This document shows, piece after piece, positions 16,395-25,284 of a DNA stretch of 64,000 nt. The stretch is from Halarcobacter anaerophilus. Its GTDB lineage: Bacteria > Campylobacterota > Campylobacteria > Campylobacterales > Arcobacteraceae. A program made the translations under genes and the position numbers. Under the pieces are notes generated by a model. The model saw only the letters and a program-made list of their open reading frames with translations. It was not told the DNA's origin and searched no databases. Numbering within the stretch: the first letter of the stretch is position 1; the number at the start of each line of letters is the position of its first letter. The stretch lies in assembly GCF_006459125.1 (NCBI RefSeq), contig NZ_CP041070.1, forward strand, positions 1,426,001 to 1,490,000, given 5' to 3'.

Positions 16395-19199
16395 CTATTT
16401 TTGGGTAAAATCTCTGTTTTTATATGCAAGAGCAATAGTAAGAAATACTAAAGCTGTAACATAATATACCCACATAGGAATCGGAACAGGATCTCCTGTT
16501 GCATATGAATGCATTCCCGAAAGATAAAAGTTTACACCGAAGTAAGTCATTAAGATAGTACTAAATGCCAACAGCGATGCCACAGAAAAAGCAAACGGGT
16601 TGTTTAGTGCTTTGATAAATCTAGTATGTACAACTATTGCATAAACTACGATTGATACATAAGCCCAAGTCTCTTTTGGATCCCATCCCCAATATCGACC
16701 CCAAGATTCATTTGCCCAAACACCTCCTAAGAAGTTTCCTATGGTAATTGCGCTAAGACCTATAATTAATGCAATTTCGTTGATTGCCGTGATATATTTG
16801 ATATTTTCATCCATATGAGGTCTGTTTTTTCTAAATATAAACATAATTAAAGACATAAAACCTAAAATTGCACCAAGTCCAAAGAATCCGTATGAAGCCG
16901 TAAGAACCGAAACATGAATTGTAAGCCAATATGATTTTAAAACAGGTACCAGATTTGTGATTTGAGGATCAATACTTGTTAAGTGTGCCGTAAACATAAA
17001 GATACCGGCAACAATAACACCTGCACTTAATGCCAATAGTGATTTTCTAAAGAAAATTACCGCTGCAAATACTGCCGACCAAGAGATATAAAGTAGTGAT
17101 TCATATGTATCCGACCAAGGGGCGTGACCTGAAATAATCCATCTAAATCCCATACCGAAAGTATGAAATGCAAATAAAATAGATAATAAAATAAAGAAAA
17201 TGAAAGTTGCTTTTTTAGGTTTGATTTTTGGATTAAATACTATTATAAATGCCGCAATAAGCATAATCAAACCTAAAATAATATACGCAACCGTTAATTT
17301 AGGAAATAAAGATAATTTATTAAATAAAATTTCATTATCGATTTGAGATTGAGGAGGCATTACTTCTGAACCTACTTTTGTTTGGTATTTGATTATCATA
17401 TCAATAAATTTATCCGATAATTCCCAATTCTCATTGATAACCGAATTTATAAAACCTCTAACCAAAGCTTCTATTGCTACTTGATTATCCCCTTTAAAAC
17501 TGTTTATTGCTTCTAAAGGATTATACCATCTGTTATTATCATCCGCATTTTGTTGAGGAAAGATTCTAAAAAGATTTCCGTTATAAACTAAATAAGAGAT
17601 ATTTAATTTTTCATCAAGTTTGATAATTTCTCTTTCAAAAGTTCCTCTTTCATTTGGATTAGTCATTGAAGCTCTTTGTGCCTCTTGAGCCAATTTATAT
17701 CTTCCTTCTTTATCGAATACTTCGGCAAATGCCAAATATTTTCTTGATGGGTCAATACCTAAAACTTTTTTTAATTTCGGAGTTTTTATTTTTATAATTC
17801 TAACATTTCTCCAAATTTCAGGACGGGTAAGCATACCTAAAACAATTTGATCCGAGTTCATTCCAAACATTGAACTTTTACCGCTAAGTTTGTTTACGAT
17901 TTCATGATCTAAAGTGTTTAAAGGTTTCATTCTTCCGCCGTGGCTTTGAACTACGATTTTTGAAAAATTTTCGGCAGTCTGTTTTGAAGTTTTTTGGAAG
18001 TTTTCCAAATATGCAGTCATATCGTGTTTTGCTTTTTCTAAATCCAACCCGTGAGTATTTGTAGTATCTGCTGCTTGTAAATTGTTTGGAGTACAGGCAA
18101 ATAACATAGCTGCAACAAAAGCAACCGCTGCATTTCTTGTACTTACATATTTAGTAACTTTCCAGAATCTTGATTTTTTATCAAAAAGATTCCAAATAAG
18201 ACCTAACGTTAATAAAAAATATCCTAAATAAGTAGGCCATTTCCCAGGGTCGTTATTTACTGACAATATGGTTCCTTTTTCATCTTGGTCATATGAACTT
18301 TGGAAAAATAAAAAGTTTCCTTCATGTAAAGTTCTATTCATAAAAATTCTATAATCATAACTTTTCCCGTCTTCTTCTATAACCGTAACTTCTGAAGCAT
18401 ATGAAGACGGTGCCATACTTCCGGGATATCTATCAAGCTGGAAATCTCTTAATTTCATAGAAAATGGAAGAGTTAATCTTTTTGAACCGTACTCCAAAGT
18501 TACAACTGTATCTCCGAAATCTTCGATTTTAGGAATACCGTTTTGTCCTCTTTTCCCTGGCAATCTTACAGTTTTTGTTTCTCCGTTTAGTGTTAAATCA
18601 AGAGTTAAAATTCCCATTTCAGCACTACCTTTTTTACTAACTAGGTAATCTGCATATTTTACGTTAAGTGTTTTATCTGAAAATTTTATATTATGATCAA
18701 ATCTGTTATGTATCTCTCCTAAAACTTCAACAATACCTCTTGAAGCCTCTTCTTGCATACCTTTTCTTAAAGAAGAAGCTGCAAATTCCATAGGATACTC
18801 TTTATAAAAAGTACCATCTTTTTGTTGTATCTTAATTTGTAAATACGGTTCCAAAGATATCATTGTATTTACGGTATCGCCTTCTCTAATATGAATAATT
18901 CCTTCATATCCTATATATCTAGTAGCCCCGGCTCCTAATAATATAACGACAAAAGAGAGGTGGAAAATAAATCTTGGGGGGTGTTTCCACATTTTAAATC
19001 TAATAATTATTCCAATTAGATTGATTGTTGTTAAAACTAAAGCTGTTTCGTACCAGATATTGTTATAAACCAGTACTCTTGCAGTAGACGTTCCATAATC
19101 ATTCTCAATAAAAGTAGCAACCCCTGCACCTATGGCTAATATTGCCAATAGAGTAAGTGTTGTTTTAAAGGAGAATAAGAATTGCGAAAATTTCTTCAA
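16395..19199 (-). CDS. ccsBA: Fused cytochrome c assembly protein CcsBA (system II)
   Basis: 934 residues, multi-spanning. The N-terminal CcsB/ResB part has three hydrophobic segments (about 8-30, 47-65, 73-92), a large periplasmic region and another segment near 325. The C-terminal CcsA part carries six or more segments and the WWD haem-handling motif in GRYWGWDPKETW. It moves haem across the inner membrane and attaches it to apocytochromes c. Fusion of CcsB and CcsA is characteristic of Campylobacterota. It diverges from cmoB with 160 bp between. A c-type cytochrome substrate is encoded at 43784. Confidence 0.95.
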   Translation of the reverse strand: MKKFSQFLFSFKTTLTLLAILAIGAGVATFIENDYGTSTARVLVYNNIWYETALVLTTINLIGIIIRFKMWKHPPRFIFHLSFVVILLGAGATRYIGYEGIIHIREGDTVNTMISLEPYLQIKIQQKDGTFYKEYPMEFAASSLRKGMQEEASRGIVEVLGEIHNRFDHNIKFSDKTLNVKYADYLVSKKGSAEMGILTLDLTLNGETKTVRLPGKRGQNGIPKIEDFGDTVVTLEYGSKRLTLPFSMKLRDFQLDRYPGSMAPSSYASEVTVIEEDGKSYDYRIFMNRTLHEGNFLFFQSSYDQDEKGTILSVNNDPGKWPTYLGYFLLTLGLIWNLFDKKSRFWKVTKYVSTRNAAVAFVAAMLFACTPNNLQAADTTNTHGLDLEKAKHDMTAYLENFQKTSKQTAENFSKIVVQSHGGRMKPLNTLDHEIVNKLSGKSSMFGMNSDQIVLGMLTRPEIWRNVRIIKIKTPKLKKVLGIDPSRKYLAFAEVFDKEGRYKLAQEAQRASMTNPNERGTFEREIIKLDEKLNISYLVYNGNLFRIFPQQNADDNNRWYNPLEAINSFKGDNQVAIEALVRGFINSVINENWELSDKFIDMIIKYQTKVGSEVMPPQSQIDNEILFNKLSLFPKLTVAYIILGLIMLIAAFIIVFNPKIKPKKATFIFFILLSILFAFHTFGMGFRWIISGHAPWSDTYESLLYISWSAVFAAVIFFRKSLLALSAGVIVAGIFMFTAHLTSIDPQITNLVPVLKSYWLTIHVSVLTASYGFFGLGAILGFMSLIMFIFRKNRPHMDENIKYITAINEIALIIGLSAITIGNFLGGVWANESWGRYWGWDPKETWAYVSIVVYAIVVHTRFIKALNNPFAFSVASLLAFSTILMTYFGVNFYLSGMHSYATGDPVPIPMWVYYVTALVFLTIALAYKNRDFTQK

Positions 19200-19361
19200 T
19201 ATAAATCCTTTTTATACTATAATAATAAATTATACATTTGTAACATGAAATTTACGTGTAGTCATATAAATTTCAAAAAAATCTCGAGATTATAACAAAA
19301 AAGAGTTTCTTTACTCCTTGATTGTAATCATCTATTTAATAAATTAAGAATATAATTGCGT

Positions 19362-20276
19362 ATGGATTTAGAAAAATTAAAACAGAAAAAAAATGAGTGT
19401 AGAAGTTGGAAAAACGTGTTACCTTGGTACAACCAGCTTTTAAAAGTTTTTAAAATCGAAAAAGAGAATTTGGAAGTCTCTTACGGTGATTGGTTCAGTA
19501 TAGGAAAAAGAGAAGACTTAAGTGAAGAAGAGTTTGCTTTAGTAGAAGAGACGGCAAAAAAACTTATACCTTGGAGAAAAGGTCCTTTTAAAATTTTCGG
19601 ACTTGAAATTGACAGTGAATGGCAAAGTAATATAAAATATAATTTAATCAGACCGTATTTTAATCTAAAAGATAAAGTAGTTGCGGATATTGGGTGTAAT
19701 AACGGTTATTATATGTTTAGAATGTTAGAAGACAAACCTAAAAGATTAGTAGGATTTGATCCTTCTGCTTTGACTTTACACCAATTTGAATTTGTAAATC
19801 ATTTTGTAAAATCTGATATTATTTACGAAATGTTAGGAGTTGAACATTTAGAGTATTACAATCATAAGTTTGACTTTATCTTTATGTTAGGAGTTCTATA
19901 TCATAGAGCAGATCCTGTCGGAACATTAAAATCCCTGGCAAAAGGATTAAACAGCAAAGGTGAAATTATAATAGATACTTTTATGATAGATGGAGAGCAG
20001 GAAATTTGTCTGACTCCAAACAAAAGATACTCTAAAATTCCTAATATCTATTTTATTCCCACAATTCCTGCACTTAAAAATTGGTTAAGCAGAGCAGGCT
20101 TTGAAGACATTGAAGTAATTGCCACGACTACAACAACAAGTGAGGAGCAAAGAAAAACAGCTTGGTCTTTTGAACAAAGTTTGGAAGATTTTTTAGACCC
20201 TAATGATAAAAATAAAACTGTAGAGGGCTATCCTGCGCCTAAAAGAGTATATATGAAAGCAAAGAAAATACAATAA
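19362..20276 (+). CDS. cmoB: tRNA U34 carboxymethyltransferase CmoB
   Basis: About 304 residues. CmoB uses carboxy-SAM to make 5-carboxymethoxyuridine at the tRNA wobble position. The SAM-binding core has ADIGCNNGYYMFRML and FMLGVLYHRADP, with the family motifs PWRKGPF near residue 70 and a C-terminal DPNDKNKTVEGYPAPKR. The length fits the family. The ATG at 19362 is used here; an in-frame TTG at 19356 adds two residues and is closer to a weak AAGAA ribosome site. CmoA is not in the window. Confidence 0.95.
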   Translation: MDLEKLKQKKNECRSWKNVLPWYNQLLKVFKIEKENLEVSYGDWFSIGKREDLSEEEFALVEETAKKLIPWRKGPFKIFGLEIDSEWQSNIKYNLIRPYFNLKDKVVADIGCNNGYYMFRMLEDKPKRLVGFDPSALTLHQFEFVNHFVKSDIIYEMLGVEHLEYYNHKFDFIFMLGVLYHRADPVGTLKSLAKGLNSKGEIIIDTFMIDGEQEICLTPNKRYSKIPNIYFIPTIPALKNWLSRAGFEDIEVIATTTTTSEEQRKTAWSFEQSLEDFLDPNDKNKTVEGYPAPKRVYMKAKKIQ

Positions 20277-20277
20277 C

Positions 20278-21252
20278 TTAAAAAAGTTCTATTGTATCTT
20301 CAACCTTTAAATCTTTATAGTTAAAAAGTTGGCTTCTTCCTCTGTTTTTTGCTTCATAAAGGGCAATATCCGCATTTTTTATCGTTTTGTCGATTGAATC
20401 GTTTTTGTCATGGGTATCAAAAACGTCAATCCCCACACAAACGGTTTTTTTCAAGGTTTGTCCGTCTTCACTTACTATTACTTCAACTTTACTGAAATCA
20501 TCTATTATATTTTGGGCAATTTTTCTAATCTCTTCTTCACTGTTTGAACTTAACATGGAAATTAGAAACTCATCTCCGCTTAATCTTGCAACCATATCAA
20601 ACTCGGATATATTTGTATGAATGATTTTTGCAAGTTCAATTAAGACTTGATCTGCAATATCATGGTCAAACTCGTCAATTACTGCTTTAAAATGGTCGAT
20701 TCCTATCATTAGAAAATATACGCTGTTATACTCTTTTTTTGACAAGTTCATTTGTTTGTTTAGGTTTTCTATTAAATAGTGTCTGTTATAAACTTTTGTT
20801 ACAGAGTCTAAAGATAGAGTTTCAATAAAATTTTTCTTTATTATACCGTTTTGAAGTATCGGTGAAATTTGAAAAAGGGCTGCTTCAATTATATTATATT
20901 GTTTTGAAATCTCTTCATGTTGTTCTTTTGAATTTGCACAAAAAGAGACTATAGCATTAAGAGCTGTATGCGTATTTATAATAAAAAAGAAAGACATATC
21001 ATCATCTAAATAGAATTCATCTCCTTCTACAAATATATTCTCCCTATTATTTCTTTCTATATCAAAAAGTGCAAAAGTTACATTGTCAATATTAAAGTTT
21101 GTATGCAGCCAAACATATATATCTTCTGCCATCTGTTTTATATTAGAAGAGTATTGAAGTTGATCGTAAAGCTGGTAAATTTTTTCTAAAGCTTTATAGG
21201 CTTCTTCATCATGTGAAGATTTTTTAACCAGTTCTAAAATGCTATTTTTCAT
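20278..21252 (-). CDS. GGDEF protein with SGDEF active site
   Basis: 324 residues. The N-terminal ~150 residues look like a GAF-type sensory fold without a membrane segment, followed by a GGDEF domain. The active-site loop reads SGDEF, a variant known to be active in some diguanylate cyclases. The nucleotide/metal region GIDHFKAVIDEFDHD is kept. The last residues, DTIELF, are identical to those of the next gene, and the GGDEF domains are close, so these are tandem paralogues. It converges with cmoB, 1 bp apart. Confidence 0.88.
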   Translation of the reverse strand: MKNSILELVKKSSHDEEAYKALEKIYQLYDQLQYSSNIKQMAEDIYVWLHTNFNIDNVTFALFDIERNNRENIFVEGDEFYLDDDMSFFFIINTHTALNAIVSFCANSKEQHEEISKQYNIIEAALFQISPILQNGIIKKNFIETLSLDSVTKVYNRHYLIENLNKQMNLSKKEYNSVYFLMIGIDHFKAVIDEFDHDIADQVLIELAKIIHTNISEFDMVARLSGDEFLISMLSSNSEEEIRKIAQNIIDDFSKVEVIVSEDGQTLKKTVCVGIDVFDTHDKNDSIDKTIKNADIALYEAKNRGRSQLFNYKDLKVEDTIELF

Positions 21253-21260
21253 ATTCCACC

Positions 21261-22157
21261 TTAAAATAATTCAATTGTATCGTCACCTTTTTTAAATTTA
21301 AAAAGTTGACTTCTACCTCTATTTTTTGCTTCATATAAAGCAATATCCGATGATCTGAAAATCTCTTCAACTCTCTCTGCATCATCAGGATATATTGAAA
21401 TTCCCATACATATCGTTTTCATAAGTGTTTGGTTATTATCTTCATCTACTATAACTTTAACATCTTTAAAGTTTTCTATAATCTTATTTGCTATCATTAT
21501 AGCATTATTTTCATTTGTTATATTATGCAAGACTATTAAAAACTCGTCTGATTCTATTCTAGCAACAATATCTGATTTTCTTACTGAACTTTCCAGACTT
21601 TTTGCCAACTCTTTTAAAACTCTATCTCCTATTTCATAATTAAATTCATCAATTACGGCTTTAAAATGATCAATACCGACCTTTAAAAATGCCACTTTTT
21701 TCTGTTCTCTTTTTGATAGAGGCAACATTGTTCGTAAATACTCATTTACATATTGTCTGTTATAAAGTCCTGTTAAACTATCTTTTAAATTTGATTCATG
21801 AAGTCTAAACTCTAAATATCTGTTATATATAGTTTGGGATACTATTTTAAAAATTATTTTTATAAAATCAAAACATTCGTTTATATTTTCTGTTTCATTT
21901 TCAAAATAATGAATAAAAACACTCAAGCTGTCTTGTTTATTTAAATAGATTTCAAAACTTCTTTTTTTCAAACCCTTTACTTCTTCAAATTTTCTAAAAA
22001 GTATTTTATCTCTAAGTTTTATCTCTACTTTATTGACACACAGATTATCTTCTAAATATGAAGAGAGGTGTTCAAAGATATCTTCTATCTTCTTAACAGT
22101 TATAAGGTAATCATTTAATGCAATTATTGCTTCAAAATTATATTTATTGATATTCAT
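21261..22157 (-). CDS. GGDEF protein with degenerate ESDEF site, paralogue of the preceding gene
   Basis: 298 residues. The N-terminal sensory part (~130 residues) resembles that of its neighbour only loosely. The GGDEF domain is clearly paralogous (GIDHFKAVIDEFNYEIGD, C-terminal DTIELF), but the signature is ESDEF. Loss of both glycines usually removes or weakens cyclase activity, so a binding, effector or regulatory role is likely. It is 8 bp from the next GGDEF gene and 8 bp from the MBL gene, suggesting one transcript. Confidence 0.85.
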   Translation of the reverse strand: MNINKYNFEAIIALNDYLITVKKIEDIFEHLSSYLEDNLCVNKVEIKLRDKILFRKFEEVKGLKKRSFEIYLNKQDSLSVFIHYFENETENINECFDFIKIIFKIVSQTIYNRYLEFRLHESNLKDSLTGLYNRQYVNEYLRTMLPLSKREQKKVAFLKVGIDHFKAVIDEFNYEIGDRVLKELAKSLESSVRKSDIVARIESDEFLIVLHNITNENNAIMIANKIIENFKDVKVIVDEDNNQTLMKTICMGISIYPDDAERVEEIFRSSDIALYEAKNRGRSQLFKFKKGDDTIELF

Positions 22158-22165
22158 ATTTACTC

Positions 22166-22759
22166 TTATAAATAGTTCTTCCAGTTTTCCAAAGAGATTC
22201 TTTCTTGATTTAAAGAAGTTGCAGGACCGTGACCTGGATATATTCTTATATTTCTATCCCATTGTAAAACTTTGTCTATACTTCTTTTCATATCATTTGG
22301 ATTTGAAAAAGGGAAATCCGTTCTTCCTATAGAACCGTTAAAAATAAAATCACCGGAAAATAAGTTGCCGTCTAATTCTATAGCAGAACATCCGGGAGTA
22401 TGTCCCGGGAAAAAATGAAATTTTACTTTTATCCCGTCAAAATCAAGTTCTTCATCATGCTCTACTAGATAATCTGCACTTGAAGGAGGCATCCCAAAAC
22501 CGTAGGGATCTTTTTCCAGCATAAAGTTATCGTCTTTGGGAGTATAAATTTTTATATTAAAAAGTTCACTAAGCTCTTTATTTGACCAAACATGATCAAA
22601 ATGTCCGTGAGTATTTAAAATTGCAATAGGATTCTTTACATTATTCTTAACCCAAGTTGTTGCGTTTACTCCCGGATCTATAATAAACTCTTTATCATTT
22701 ACTGTAACAATATAACAATTTGTTTGATATTCACCCATCGGTTGCATTTTTATACTCAT
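22166..22759 (-). CDS. MBL-fold metallo-hydrolase (glyoxalase II-like)
   Basis: 197 residues. The metal-binding HGHFDH motif is in NTHGHFDHVW, followed by conserved His/Asp in PGHTPGC and SGDFIF, and a terminal GHGP. The length and motifs fit small GloB-like hydrolases of thioesters such as S-lactoylglutathione-type adducts. It lacks the C-terminal substrate domain of true GloB, so the substrate is open. It is first in a three-gene minus-strand run with the two GGDEF paralogues; AGGAG lies close to the ATG. Confidence 0.88.
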   Translation of the reverse strand: MSIKMQPMGEYQTNCYIVTVNDKEFIIDPGVNATTWVKNNVKNPIAILNTHGHFDHVWSNKELSELFNIKIYTPKDDNFMLEKDPYGFGMPPSSADYLVEHDEELDFDGIKVKFHFFPGHTPGCSAIELDGNLFSGDFIFNGSIGRTDFPFSNPNDMKRSIDKVLQWDRNIRIYPGHGPATSLNQERISLENWKNYL

Positions 22760-22831
22760 TTTTCTCCTATAATTACTTTTAATTATTAATTAGTTAATAT
22801 AGTATATATAATTAGAGCTGTAAGGTAGTTT

Positions 22832-23650
22832 ATGAAATATTATAAATTGTTAGAAAATATCATTTTAGAAGAAAAATCGGGGGATAAAATCTCCAAATTC
22901 AGAAAGTTTTACAAAGAATTTTTAAAAAATAACTTAGATTTTGAAAAAAATTATTTTCCTTATAAAATGAGTGAACCTTCATACTTTAAAATATTGAAAA
23001 TTGTTCCTCCTCAAAAAGTAATTAAAAGAAAATACGTAAATACAAAAGAGGGTAAAATAAATCTCCTTCACACAATAGCTCATATAGAGTATTCAGCTAT
23101 TGATTTAGCTTTGGATGCCGCTTTAAGATTTGCTAATATGCCAAAAGAGTTTTATATAGATTGGTTGGAAGTTGCCGATGATGAGATTAGACACTTTGAA
23201 ATGATAGAAAAACTTCTTCTTGAATTAGGCTCTTATTACGGAGAACTTGAGGTTCATACTAATCTTTTTGAAGCTATGAAAAAAACACCCGATTTAGTTT
23301 CAAGAATGGCAGTTGTTCCAAGATATTTAGAGGCAAACGGTTTAGAACAAAATCCAAAAATCATGGAAAAACTTATCTCCAATCCCGATGAATTTAATAA
23401 AAAGATATTAAAAGCATTAAATGTAATTCTAGAAGAGGAGATATTTCACGTATATAAAGGAGATAAATGGTTTAAATATGCTTGTAATTTGGAAAATTTA
23501 AATCCTGAAGAGACATATTTACAAATGCTTGAAAAGGTTTTCCCTGGAAGCAGCAGACGAAAATATGATCTAAATTTTGAAGCAAGGAAAAAAGCGGGAT
23601 TTTCTTGTGAAGAGTTAAAATATCTCTCTAAAAAAGATAATTGCAACTAA
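22832..23650 (+). CDS. DUF455 family ferritin-like protein
   Basis: 272 residues, mostly helical. Conserved acidic and His residues in HIEYSAIDLALDAA, EVADDEIRHFEMIEKLL and LEEEIFHVYKGDKWF look like the two-metal site of a ferritin-like four-helix bundle, related to MiaE-type hydroxylases. Function of DUF455 is not known. It has its own start 73 bp from the divergent MBL gene and ends just before the phn operators. Confidence 0.85.
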   Translation: MKYYKLLENIILEEKSGDKISKFRKFYKEFLKNNLDFEKNYFPYKMSEPSYFKILKIVPPQKVIKRKYVNTKEGKINLLHTIAHIEYSAIDLALDAALRFANMPKEFYIDWLEVADDEIRHFEMIEKLLLELGSYYGELEVHTNLFEAMKKTPDLVSRMAVVPRYLEANGLEQNPKIMEKLISNPDEFNKKILKALNVILEEEIFHVYKGDKWFKYACNLENLNPEETYLQMLEKVFPGSSRRKYDLNFEARKKAGFSCEELKYLSKKDNCN

Positions 23651-23662
23651 TCTACTTCTTTT

Positions 23663-23674
23663 TTCTCTATACAA
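23663..23674 (-). promoter_or_regulatory. PhnF-type operator O1 (inverted, one mismatch)
   Basis: TTCTCTATACAA matches the reverse of the operator TTGTATAGACAA at 11 of 12 positions. It lies 22 bases upstream of the second copy, two helical turns away. Confidence 0.6.
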
Positions 23675-23684
23675 CTGTTTTTAC

Positions 23685-23696
23685 TTGTATAGACAA
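23685..23696 (+). promoter_or_regulatory. PhnF-type operator O2
   Basis: TTGTATAGACAA, an imperfect palindrome close to the PhnF operator TGGTATAGACCA described in Mycobacterium. It is identical to the copy at 23745 and lies upstream of a TATACT -10 candidate at 23726-23731. Confidence 0.8.
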
Positions 23697-23725
23697 CTTG
23701 TAACTTATATGTAATTGAGCTTTCT

Positions 23726-23731
23726 TATACT
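23726..23731 (+). promoter_or_regulatory. Candidate -10 box of the phn operon
   Basis: TATACT lies between operators O2 and O3. No good -35 box is at 17-bp spacing; T-rich DNA upstream is usual for this phylum. A start about 23738 would place O3 over the first transcribed bases. Confidence 0.45.
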
Positions 23732-23744
23732 TTCGCCATAAATC

Positions 23745-23756
23745 TTGTATAGACAA
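23745..23756 (+). promoter_or_regulatory. PhnF-type operator O3, overlapping the transcription start region
   Basis: Second exact copy of TTGTATAGACAA, extended to CTTGTATAGACAAG (23744-23757), symmetric except at the centre. Its position just after the -10 candidate and before the phnF start suits repression. Confidence 0.8.
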
Positions 23757-23774
23757 GAAAACAAAGGCGAAATT

Positions 23775-24500
23775 TTGTCAAAGAGTGTTTCAAAACCCTT
23801 ATATGTAGAACTTTATGAACAGATCTTAAAAAATATAAAAGATAAAAAATACAGCTGTTGCGATAAGCTGCCTTCTGAAAATATTTTTGCAAAAGAGTTT
23901 GGGGTAAACAGGCACACTGTAAGACAAGCTTTGTCTTTATTAAAAGATGAAGGGGTGATTTATACCCTAAAGGGAAAAGGTAACTTTATCTCTAATATTC
24001 AAGTTCCTTACTCTATTTCAGAAAAAAGCTCTTTTTCCCAAAAAATTTTAGATTTGGGATATGAACCTAAAACAAAACTAATAAGTGCAGATATTATAGA
24101 ACCTACAGATGATATTGCAAAAAATTTAGGTTTAAGTAAAAAATTAAAAGTAATAGAATTAAAACTTTTACGTTTTGCCAATGATTTACCTATTGCAGTT
24201 AGTTATTCATATTTTGATGCTTTTATTTATAGGGAAATAATAAATAATCTTGATATTAAACCTCTGTCTTTATATAGAGTCTTAAATAGATGTTATCCAA
24301 ATATGGAAATAACAAAAATCTCTACAATTTTTGAAGCTAAGAATCCAAGTGCTGAAATAAGCGAACTTTTAATGATGCCTTCAAATACACCTGTAATTGC
24401 TGCAACAACAATTTCCAAAAATCAAAAAGGTGAATTTGTGGAGTATGGAACCTCTTATTCAAGAGCAGATGCCGTAAAAATAAAAGTAGATTTAATTTAA
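23775..24500 (+). CDS. phnF: GntR-family regulator PhnF with UTRA domain
   Basis: 241 residues from a TTG start: a GntR winged helix (about 5-75; PSENIFAKEFGVNRHTVRQAL) and a UTRA ligand domain (about 85-235). PhnF represses phosphonate or phosphate uptake genes. I place the start at 23775, where AAGGCGAAA precedes the TTG; the in-frame TTG at 23745 lies inside operator O3. As first gene of the operon it would autoregulate through the three operators. The GntR motifs and linkage make the assignment firm; the ligand is not known. Confidence 0.9.
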   Translation: MSKSVSKPLYVELYEQILKNIKDKKYSCCDKLPSENIFAKEFGVNRHTVRQALSLLKDEGVIYTLKGKGNFISNIQVPYSISEKSSFSQKILDLGYEPKTKLISADIIEPTDDIAKNLGLSKKLKVIELKLLRFANDLPIAVSYSYFDAFIYREIINNLDIKPLSLYRVLNRCYPNMEITKISTIFEAKNPSAEISELLMMPSNTPVIAATTISKNQKGEFVEYGTSYSRADAVKIKVDLI

Positions 24501-24515
24501 TTAGGAGAAAAACCC

Positions 24516-25250
24516 GTGATAAAGATGAAAAACCTTACTTTGGGGTATAAAAAAGAGAAAATCTTAAATGATGTAAATATTAGAGTAAAAAAAGGTGAAT
24601 TTATAGGAATAATCGGACCAAGCGGAGCAGGAAAATCAACTCTTCTTATGTCTATAACAGGAGGCATAAAAGTATTTAACGGAAAGTTTGAAGTTTTAGA
24701 TATTGATTTGGAGAATATAAAGAAGAAAAACCTAATTAAATTAAGAGAGCAGATTGGTGTTGTTTTTCAAGGTTACAATCTAGTAGATAGACTTAGCGTA
24801 CTTGATAATGTAGTAAGCGGAATGTTAAAAGATATCCCTTTGACTAGGGCTATTTTAAAACTTTATAAGAATAAGGAGTTGGAAAAAGCAAAAGAGTATA
24901 TGGATATTGTTGATATTACAAAACATTCATTAAAACGGTGTGATGAACTTTCGGGAGGTCAAAGACAGCGTGTTGCAATCGCGCGTGCTTTAGCCGCTGA
25001 ACCAAAGATTATATTAGCAGATGAACCTGTCTCTGCACTTGATCCAAAAAGTGCAAAAAAAGTTATGGAAGTTTTAAAAAGAGTTAACGAGGTGTATGGA
25101 GTAACGGTTATTACAAATCTTCATCATTTGGAGTATGCCAAAGAGTACTGTAACAGAATCGTAGGTGTAAACGGTGGAAGAGTAGTCTTTGACGACAACA
25201 GCGAAAAACTAACGGATAAGTTAGTAGAAAAAATCTATGCCGTAAATTAA
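24516..25250 (+). CDS. phnC: Phosphonate ABC transporter ATPase PhnC
   Basis: 244 residues, one ABC cassette: Walker A GPSGAGKST (about 33-41), Q-loop FQGYNL, signature LSGGQRQR and Walker B ILADEPVSALDP. It powers uptake with PhnD and PhnE. The GTG start at 24516 has AGGAG eight bases upstream. It is 15 bp after phnF. A small hairpin (TATGCC/GGCATA, 25236-25258) at its end precedes phnD. Confidence 0.93.
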   Translation: MIKMKNLTLGYKKEKILNDVNIRVKKGEFIGIIGPSGAGKSTLLMSITGGIKVFNGKFEVLDIDLENIKKKNLIKLREQIGVVFQGYNLVDRLSVLDNVVSGMLKDIPLTRAILKLYKNKELEKAKEYMDIVDITKHSLKRCDELSGGQRQRVAIARALAAEPKIILADEPVSALDPKSAKKVMEVLKRVNEVYGVTVITNLHHLEYAKEYCNRIVGVNGGRVVFDDNSEKLTDKLVEKIYAVN

Positions 25251-25284
25251 TAGGCATAAAAAATATCATAAAAGAGGAATAAAA

